Shown here piece after piece: positions 58,651 through 64,000 of a stretch of DNA of 64,000 bases. Every line of letters begins with the position of its first letter. Position 1 is the stretch's first letter. Origin of the DNA: JOPF136 sp963773835 (GTDB lineage: Bacteria; Acidobacteriota; Terriglobia; Acidiferrales; UBA7541); NCBI GenBank assembly GCA_963773835.1, contig CAVZCQ010000001.1, positions 372,001 to 436,000 of the forward strand. The letters are read 5' to 3'. The notes under the pieces were generated by a model. It made no database searches and had not been told where the DNA came from. It saw only the letters and a program-made list of their open reading frames with translations. The translations under genes were made by a program, and so were the position numbers.

Positions 58651-59913
58651 GTGACCCAGGCGAACACATCCGTCACCCCCGAGCAGCAGCTCGATCTCTA
58701 CCGCTACATGCTGCTGGACCGCATCGTGGAAGAAACGATGACGAAGCTGTTCCGCCAGAACAAAATCGTCGGCGGGCTCTACTCCAGCCTCGGCCAGGAG
58801 GCCATTTCCGTGGGCACCACCTACGCACTGGAAAAACGCGACTGGATCGCGCCCATGATCCGCAACATCGGCGGACTGCTGGTAAAGGGCGTGCCCCCGC
58901 GCGACATCTTCACGCAGCACATGGCGCGGTACACCTCGCCCACGCTGGGCAAGGACGGCACAAGCCATTTCGGCGACCTGAAAAACCTGCACATCGTTTC
59001 GCCCATTTCCATGCTCGGCGACCTGATCCCGGTGATGACCGGAGTGGCCATGGCCGGCCGCTACCTGGGGCAAAACATCGTGGCGCTCACCTGGATCGGC
59101 GACGGCGGCACCTCCACCGGCGCATTTCACGAGGGCCTGAACCTCGCTGCGCAGCAGCGCGCCGCGCTGGTGTTGGTGATCGAGAACAACCAGTGGGCCT
59201 ATTCCACTCCGGTCAGCCGCCAGGTGCCCATCGAGAATCTGGCGGACCGCGCCAAGGCCTACGGGGTCCGCTCCTTCATCGTGGATGGAAACGACGTGGA
59301 AGCCGTATTCACTACCGCGCGCGAAGCCGTCCGCCTGTGCCGCTCGGGCGAGGGCCCCGTGGTTCTCGAAGCCAAGACCATGCGCATGCGCGGCCACGCC
59401 CAGCACGATCCCGCCGAATATGTGCCGAAGGAAATGATCGACTACTGGAAGCGCCGGGACCCCATCGACTCCTACGAGAAGCGGCTGACCACCGCGGGCG
59501 TGCTCAGCGCGAAGAAAAAAGCGGAAATTCTGGCCGGGATCAACGCCGTAGTCGAAGAAGACCGCGCGTTCGCTGAGAATTCCCCCTTCCCGCCGGCTGA
59601 GCTTGCCGAGAGCGCTATCTACTGCGATGGCCCGCTGCCCATTGAGCCGCAATGGAAGCGTCCAGTTGCCGAGGTCACGCCGCCGCGCTCGTCGGTGAAG
59701 CCGGAGTGGGGCGTCAGCGGCAATGGCGAATTTGAGTTCACCGAAGGTGCAAGCACCCCCGTGTCTGCGAACTCGGCGGGCGCCTCTGTAGGGCCACGGT
59801 CCCGCAGCAGCGGGATGCCCCTACCACCCGGCGGCGATGGCGCCAAGCCCACCGTGCGCACCGCGTCGAAGCGGCGCGCGAAACCAGCGGCTCCTGCGCG
59901 GGGGAGGAAGTAG
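58651..59913 (+). CDS. 2-oxoacid dehydrogenase E1 alpha subunit
   Basis: A 420-residue E1 alpha. The thiamine-diphosphate motif is WIGDGGTSTGAFHEGLNLAA followed by ENNQWAYST, and MRMRGHAQHDPAEYV is near the catalytic loop. Normal E1 alpha chains end soon after residue 340; the last 85 residues are an Ala/Pro/Ser-rich tail, partly encoded by a REP-like hairpin. Substrate could be pyruvate or branched-chain oxoacids; the sequence alone does not decide. Confidence 0.93.
   Translation: MTQANTSVTPEQQLDLYRYMLLDRIVEETMTKLFRQNKIVGGLYSSLGQEAISVGTTYALEKRDWIAPMIRNIGGLLVKGVPPRDIFTQHMARYTSPTLGKDGTSHFGDLKNLHIVSPISMLGDLIPVMTGVAMAGRYLGQNIVALTWIGDGGTSTGAFHEGLNLAAQQRAALVLVIENNQWAYSTPVSRQVPIENLADRAKAYGVRSFIVDGNDVEAVFTTAREAVRLCRSGEGPVVLEAKTMRMRGHAQHDPAEYVPKEMIDYWKRRDPIDSYEKRLTTAGVLSAKKKAEILAGINAVVEEDRAFAENSPFPPAELAESAIYCDGPLPIEPQWKRPVAEVTPPRSSVKPEWGVSGNGEFEFTEGASTPVSANSAGASVGPRSRSSGMPLPPGGDGAKPTVRTASKRRAKPAAPARGRK
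59788..59824. repeat. REP-like hairpin inside the E1 alpha coding tail
   Basis: GTAGGG and CCCTAC form the outer stem; TCCCGC and GCGGGA form an inner stem. It encodes about residues 380-391 of E1 alpha in frame. Confidence 0.55.
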
Positions 59914-59915
59914 CC

Positions 59916-60890
59916 GTGCCCCAGGTCACACTCCTGGAAGCCGTCCGCCAGGCGCTCTTCGAAGAGATGGAGCGCGACCCCGCCGTGGTCTGCATCGGCG
60001 AGGATATCGGCGTGTACGGCGGCGCGTTCAAAGTCACCTCCGGGCTGCTCGAGCGATTCGGCTGGGAGCGCGTTATCGACACTCCCATCAGCGAGACGGG
60101 GATTATCGGCGCGGCCTGCGGCATGAGCTACCTCGGCCTGCGCCCGGTGTGCGAGCTCCAGTTCGTGGATTTCATCGCCTGCTGCTTCAACCAGCTCACG
60201 AATTTCATCGCCAAATCGTATTACCTGTGGGGCGCTCCCGTGCCCATGGTGGTGCGCGCGCCCTCGGGCGGGGGAGTTCACGGGGGCCCTTTCCATTCCC
60301 AGAACCCGGAAATGTATTTCGCGCATACCCCGGGGCTGAAGATCGTCTATCCCTCCACTCCCTACGACGCCAAGGGACTGATGAAGTCCGCCATCCGCGA
60401 CAACAATCCGGTGCTCTTTTTCGAACACAAGGCTCTCTACCGCCGCATCAAGGGGGAAATTCCCGAAGGCGATTACTTCGTGCCTCTGGGCAAAGCCGCC
60501 GTCCGCCGCGAAGGCCGCGACCTGACCATCGTTACCTACGCGGCCATGGCCCACACCTCCATGGAAGCGGCCGCGGAGCTGGCCAAGGAGGGAATCGAGG
60601 CGGAAGTCCTGGATCTCCGCACCATCCAGCCGCTCGACACCGAAGCCATTCTGGCCTCGGTGAAAAAAACCAACCGCCTGCTCGTGGTCCACGAAGATAC
60701 GCGGTTCGGCGGCGTGGCCGGGGAAATCGCCGCGGTCGTCTTCGAGCAGGCCTTTGACGATTTGGACGCGCCCGTCCGCCGCGTCACCGCGCTGGACACG
60801 CCGGTGCCGTATTCGCCGCCGCTCGAAGAGCGGTTTTTGCCGCAGGTGAACGACGTTGTGCTGGCCGCGCGAGAACTCGCGCGCTACTAG
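59916..60890 (+). CDS. 2-oxoacid dehydrogenase E1 beta subunit
   Basis: A 324-residue E1 beta starting at GTG two bases after the E1 alpha stop. It has LLEAVRQALFEEMERDP, GEDIGVYGGAFKVT and VRAPSGGGVHGGPFHSQ, followed by the C-terminal PVRRVTALDTPVPYSP. It pairs with E1 alpha as the alpha2beta2 decarboxylase. The near contact of the two genes indicates coupled translation. Confidence 0.95.
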   Translation: MPQVTLLEAVRQALFEEMERDPAVVCIGEDIGVYGGAFKVTSGLLERFGWERVIDTPISETGIIGAACGMSYLGLRPVCELQFVDFIACCFNQLTNFIAKSYYLWGAPVPMVVRAPSGGGVHGGPFHSQNPEMYFAHTPGLKIVYPSTPYDAKGLMKSAIRDNNPVLFFEHKALYRRIKGEIPEGDYFVPLGKAAVRREGRDLTIVTYAAMAHTSMEAAAELAKEGIEAEVLDLRTIQPLDTEAILASVKKTNRLLVVHEDTRFGGVAGEIAAVVFEQAFDDLDAPVRRVTALDTPVPYSPPLEERFLPQVNDVVLAARELARY

Positions 60891-60914
60891 GCATTCGATT
60901 GTGAGGTGAGCGCC

Positions 60915-62294
60915 ATGTCCGTCGACGTCATCATGCCCCAGATGGGGGAAAGCATTTTTGAAGGCACCATCACCAAATGGCTGAAGAAGCCCGGCGAGCG
61001 CGTGGAGCGCGACGAGCCGCTGTTCGAAATCTCCACGGACAAGGTGGACGCGGAAATCCCCGCGCCCGCCGCGGGAGTCCTGAAGGAGATCAAAATCGGT
61101 GAAGGGCAGACCGTTCCGATCCAGACGGTCGTCGCGGTGATCGACGGCGAAGGCCCGGCCGCAGCGGCTCCCGCTCCGGCCAAGCCCGCTGCGGCGCCTC
61201 CGGCTGCCCCGCTTCCGCCTCCTGTACCGCCCGCCGTGGAAGCGCCACTGCACTTTGAAGCCCCGGCGCGTCCCGCTCCGCCCCCGCCGCCTTCTCCCGC
61301 TCCGGCCGTGGCCGCGCCGCCTCCTCGCGGGGAAGACGAGAAAATCCGCAGCTCGCCGCTCGTCCGGCGCATGGCGCGCGAACACGGCATCGACCTTTCC
61401 CACGTGCCGGGCACAGGCTCCGGCGGCCGCATCAGCAAGCGCGACATGCTCGCGGCCATTGAACAGGGAGGCGCGACGGCCGCGGCTCCTCCTTCTGCCG
61501 CTCCGTTGCCCGCCGCCGCATCGGCCGCGCCGCCGCCGGCTACGGGCGCGCTCTACCGCCCCGCCTTGGAGCTCGCCGTGCCGCGGGAGCGGATTTACTT
61601 CGGCCGGTACGAGGTCCAGCCCCTGAGCACCATGCGGCAGAAAATTGCCGAGCACATGCTCGCCTCCATGCACGTCTCTCCGCACGTCTATTCCGTGGAA
61701 GAAGCGGACGTCAGCGGCATCGTGGCGCTGCGCAACAAGGTGAAGAGCGAATTCGAGCGTAAATACGAACTAAAGCTCAGCTACATGCCGTTCTTCGTCC
61801 GCGCCGCCATCGAGGGCCTCCGCGCGTTTCCCCAGATGAATGCCTCGCTCGACGGCACCAACGTGGTTCTCCACAAGGAATTCAACATCGGCATGGCCGT
61901 GGCTCTCGACTGGGGCCTGCTCGTCCCGGTGATCAAGAACGCCGAAGAGAAAAACTTCCTGGGACTCCAGCGCGCTATCAACGACCTCGCCGAGCGCGCG
62001 CGCACCAAGAAACTGAAGCCCGAGGAAGTCGCCGAGAGTACGTTCGCCATCACCAATCCCGGCGTCTTCGGCGGGCTGATGGGACTGCCCGTCATCAACC
62101 AGCCCAACATCGGCATCCTCGGCCTCGGCGCCGTCCAGAAGCGGCCCGTGGTCATCGACGACGCCATCGCCATCCGTTCCATGGTCTATCTGACGCTGAG
62201 CTACGACCACCGCGTCGTTGACGGCGCCATTGCCCATCAATTCCTGCACAAAGTGAAAACCGTCCTGGAGGACTGGACGGAGAACATCCTCTAG
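60915..62294 (+). CDS. 2-oxoacid dehydrogenase E2 acyltransferase
   Basis: A 459-residue E2. One lipoyl domain (about 1-80; FEISTDKVDAEIPAP with lipoyl Lys), a long Ala/Pro linker, a peripheral-subunit-binding domain (SPLVRRMAREHGIDLSHVPG) and a catalytic domain ending HRVVDGA (HxxxDG). GAGGTGAG precedes the ATG. A second Ala/Pro linker lies before the catalytic core. Substrate class is undetermined. Confidence 0.96.
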   Translation: MSVDVIMPQMGESIFEGTITKWLKKPGERVERDEPLFEISTDKVDAEIPAPAAGVLKEIKIGEGQTVPIQTVVAVIDGEGPAAAAPAPAKPAAAPPAAPLPPPVPPAVEAPLHFEAPARPAPPPPPSPAPAVAAPPPRGEDEKIRSSPLVRRMAREHGIDLSHVPGTGSGGRISKRDMLAAIEQGGATAAAPPSAAPLPAAASAAPPPATGALYRPALELAVPRERIYFGRYEVQPLSTMRQKIAEHMLASMHVSPHVYSVEEADVSGIVALRNKVKSEFERKYELKLSYMPFFVRAAIEGLRAFPQMNASLDGTNVVLHKEFNIGMAVALDWGLLVPVIKNAEEKNFLGLQRAINDLAERARTKKLKPEEVAESTFAITNPGVFGGLMGLPVINQPNIGILGLGAVQKRPVVIDDAIAIRSMVYLTLSYDHRVVDGAIAHQFLHKVKTVLEDWTENIL

Positions 62295-62662
62295 TCGTCA
62301 TCTGTTCCGGCTGGCTCCGGATGGCCATCTCGGAGCTGGCCGGTATTCGGCCTGCGGGGATCCGCCGGTGCTCTCCCCGGGGCACCGCCCGGTCCGCAAA
62401 CGTCCCTCTGGACACCGGAGCCATTCTGTCCTAGTCTCTTCGGGTCCTACGGAGGCTCTGGCAGCGGTGCGCCTTGTACAGGCCAGCCAGGGTTTCGGGG
62501 GGCATGAGCCGGAAGGGGTGGAGGGGGGGCTTTCAAGCCATCTACTTGTCCGTTTCTTCCGTACTCCGGTTGGGCCGGCGTCAGTCCCCTTGCAAGCCCG
62601 TTCTTTGGGGGGGAGGCAGGGGTTGATCCGGAATTAAAACTCATCAAGCGAGGGCAAACGAA
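62295..62662. other. Intergenic region between the E2 gene and the RiPP precursor
   Basis: No gene is supported. No clean terminator or -35/-10 pair was seen. The last 40 bases become AT-richer and contain GAGGG before the precursor start. Confidence 0.4.
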
Positions 62663-62944
62663 ATGACGAAACACATGAAGAAGCTGGTCGCGGGAGCTGC
62701 GTTCGCGGGTCTGGTCGCCGGCACGGCTGCGAGCGCCGTAGCTGCGTCCAAGTCGCTCACGGGCAAGGACTCCCAAGACACCAAGAGCAGCAAGAAGAAG
62801 ACGGAGAAGCATGCCTGTAAGGGCAAGAACTCCTGTAAGGGCAATGGCGGCTGCAAGAGTGGCGACAACAGCTGCAAGGGCAAGAACTCCTGCAAGGGCA
62901 AGGGCGGCTGCGCGACCGACGGCTCCAAGAAGCCGGCCGCGTAA
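62663..62944 (+). CDS. Cys-rich exported RiPP precursor, bufferin-like
   Basis: A 93-residue protein with a signal peptide (about 1-28; KLVAGAAFAGLVAGTAASAV) and a Lys/Ser spacer. The Cys-rich core has six cysteines in two copies of a C-x5-C-x5-C block, CKGKNSCKGNGGC (52-64) and CKGKNSCKGKGGC (71-83). This resembles the BufA2-like periplasmic metallophore precursors that are modified by DUF692 enzymes, encoded just downstream. Oxidation of Cys to thiooxazole-type groups is known for related systems; here it is inference. GAGGG lies upstream. Confidence 0.87.
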   Translation: MTKHMKKLVAGAAFAGLVAGTAASAVAASKSLTGKDSQDTKSSKKKTEKHACKGKNSCKGNGGCKSGDNSCKGKNSCKGKGGCATDGSKKPAA

Positions 62945-62968
62945 TCGTTCCTTCCTTGTTGCACGCCT

Positions 62969-62991
62969 GATCCCGGCGGGATCGGAGCTAC
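62969..62991. repeat. Hairpin between precursor and DUF692 gene
   Basis: GATCCC and GGGATC pair around GGC, followed by GGAG and CTAC. No T-run. It may reduce read-through to the enzyme, so that precursor is made in excess, or be a REP relative. Confidence 0.45.
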
Positions 62992-63035
62992 CGTTCCGGT
63001 TCCGCCGGCCTTTCTTCCCGCGCTAACGGAGAGGT

Positions 63036-63932
63036 ATGCCCGCAAATCGCTTCAACGGCTTTACCGACTACGGCGTCGGCATCGGCCTGCGGATTCCGCA
63101 CTACGACCACATCCTCACCAAGAAGCCCGTCGTTGATTGGTTTGAAATCATCTCCGAAAATTTCATGGTGGACGCGGGCCGTCCGCTGCACGTGCTCGAC
63201 GAGATTCTCGACCAGTACCGCGTGGTGCAGCACGGCGTCTCCATGTATTTCGGTTCCGCAGAGCCGCTCGCGCGCGAGCACCTGCGCCGCCTGAAGGCGC
63301 TGGTGAAGCGCACCAAAACGCCGTGGCTCTCCGACCATCTCTGCTGGGGAAGTGTGGACGGCACCTACACGCACGACCTGCTGCCCATGCCCTACACGTT
63401 TGAGGCCGCGCGGCTTACCGCGCGGAAAATCCGCGAGGTGCGCGATTACCTGGAAGTGCCCGTGTGCGTCGAAAACGTTTCCAGCTACGCGGAATACCAC
63501 GTTTCCGAGATGACCGAATGGGAGTTCCTCACCGAAGTGGCCGAAGGCGCCGACTGCGGCATCCTGCTCGACGTCAATAATATTTACGTTTCCTCGTTCA
63601 ATCACCGTTTCAATCCCATGGACTACGTCGAGAACGTCCCGCACCATCGCGTTGCCCAGATCCACATCGCCGGCCATTCGAAATACCGCAAGTACATCCT
63701 GGACACGCACGACCACCCCGTGATCGACCCGGTCTGGAAACTCTACGAAACGGCCATCCGCCGCTGCGGGCCCACCGCCACTCTGCTCGAATGGGACGAC
63801 CACATCCCCTCGTTCGACGAAGTGCACCGGGAGGCGCTCAAAGCCAACCGGTTCCTGCGCGCCGTGGCGGGTTCCCGCGCCGCGGCCGGTGTTCCCGCTC
63901 CCGCCGCGGAAAGCCAGCCCGTCCTGCCGTGA
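63036..63932 (+). CDS. bufB: DUF692 multinuclear iron oxygenase (MNIO), BufB-like
   Basis: A 298-residue TIM-barrel enzyme with the full DUF692 motif set: GVGIGLR, WFEIISENF, HGVSMYFGS, LSDHLCWG, VCVENVSSY, LLDVNNIYVS, IHIAGHS, DTHDHPV and LLEWDD. The His, Glu and Asp in these bind two or three irons. Characterised relatives (MbnB, TglH and bufferin enzymes) modify Cys residues of peptides with a partner protein. The substrate is very likely the adjacent precursor. Its final codon overlaps the start of the partner gene (GTGA). Confidence 0.94.
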   Translation: MPANRFNGFTDYGVGIGLRIPHYDHILTKKPVVDWFEIISENFMVDAGRPLHVLDEILDQYRVVQHGVSMYFGSAEPLAREHLRRLKALVKRTKTPWLSDHLCWGSVDGTYTHDLLPMPYTFEAARLTARKIREVRDYLEVPVCVENVSSYAEYHVSEMTEWEFLTEVAEGADCGILLDVNNIYVSSFNHRFNPMDYVENVPHHRVAQIHIAGHSKYRKYILDTHDHPVIDPVWKLYETAIRRCGPTATLLEWDDHIPSFDEVHREALKANRFLRAVAGSRAAAGVPAPAAESQPVLP

Positions 63933-64000
63933 ACCTCGCCCAGATCCAGCGCAAGATGGCGCGCGCGGTCTTTACGCCGCTCGCCCCCGGCTACCGCATG
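63929..64000 (+). CDS. DUF2063-like RiPP partner protein, truncated by window end
   Basis: A GTG overlaps the DUF692 stop (GTGA) and the frame reads VNLAQIQRKMARAVFTPLAP to the edge. That N-terminal helix matches the DUF2063 partner family (BufC/HvfC), which recruits precursor peptides to DUF692 enzymes. Only 24 codons are visible, so the assignment depends on context and this short match. Confidence 0.75.
   Translation, partial: MNLAQIQRKMARAVFTPLAPGYRM

Noticed and set aside
55631..58669. A 1,012-residue minus-strand frame opposite lpd and lipB
   Set aside because: It spans several confident plus-strand genes including their gaps and shows no family motif. It is a codon-bias shadow.
59619..61685. 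A 688-residue minus-strand frame opposite E1 beta and E2
   Set aside because: The Ala/Pro linker of E2 on the other strand explains its Gly/Arg-rich sequence. No motif or ribosome-binding site was found.

Overview
The window is a GC-rich bacterial chromosome segment with about 55 protein genes on both strands. No rRNA, tRNA, CRISPR array or transposase was recognised. The gene mix suggests an acidobacterium. It includes a winged-helix/TM/TolB-like/TPR regulator, a paired ergothioneine EgtB/EgtD operon, a three-gene succinate dehydrogenase with a five-helix anchor, an F1Fo operon with b' and b subunits, a PEP-CTERM protein, a stand-alone S23 four-helix-bundle gene and many short intergenic palindromes. 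The phylum call is inference from gene content and style, not from a marker tree.

Layout. 0-14 kb: an N-terminal fragment of a probable ACT protein, a zinc-ribbon protein, a three-PAS histidine kinase, an exported unknown, the DUF427-egtD-egtB operon (minus), two small plus-strand genes (one PilZ-like), a DinB-like gene, gatC-gatA and a large membrane regulator. 14-24 kb: a 1.4-kresidue exported multidomain protein and a PEP-CTERM protein, then an HD-domain gene, an XRE regulator, glpX, an unknown gene and a glutaryl-CoA dehydrogenase-type acyl-CoA dehydrogenase. 24-32 kb: anchor-sdhA-sdhB, a TPR-like protein, a Tat-exported DJ-1/PfpI protein, an exported unknown, an AraC regulator and a DksA/TraR protein with a clear sigma70 promoter. 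32-44 kb: comF, an HNH protein, a metallophosphoesterase/membrane protein/nuclease-like operon, queA, an RlmI-like methyltransferase, then a proteostasis block (Hsp20, ClpB, HtpX). 44-48 kb: nagA, an AlkZ-like protein and a nucleotidyltransferase/HEPN pair. 48-55 kb (minus): glutaredoxin and atpC-atpD-[S23 gene]-atpG-atpA-atpH-atpF-atpF', read from a strong promoter near 55.4 kb; atpC carries a one-base frameshift. 55-62 kb: rhodanese, then lpd-lipB-E1alpha-E1beta-E2 of a 2-oxoacid dehydrogenase complex. The final kilobase starts a metallophore-type RiPP cassette: a Cys-rich exported precursor, a DUF692 (MNIO) enzyme and the first codons of its DUF2063-like partner, cut by the window end.

How genes work together. 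The lpd/lipB/E1/E2 block supplies the parts of a lipoylated dehydrogenase complex plus its lipoyl transferase. The SDH cluster and ATP synthase operon cover respiratory energy conservation; subunits a and c are not here. Hsp20, ClpB and HtpX form a stress block.

The intergenic DNA is unusually structured. It has (i) REP-like hairpins carrying a GTAG foot, two of which supply the stop codon of a neighbouring gene; (ii) tandem heptamers of the GTGACTG/GTGGCCA type, one pair of which brackets the S23 gene inside the ATP synthase operon in inverted orientation; (iii) a 16-bp palindrome family around CCCGAAGCTTCGGG. The best candidates for follow-up are the RiPP cassette at the right edge and the S23 insertion with its heptamer brackets.
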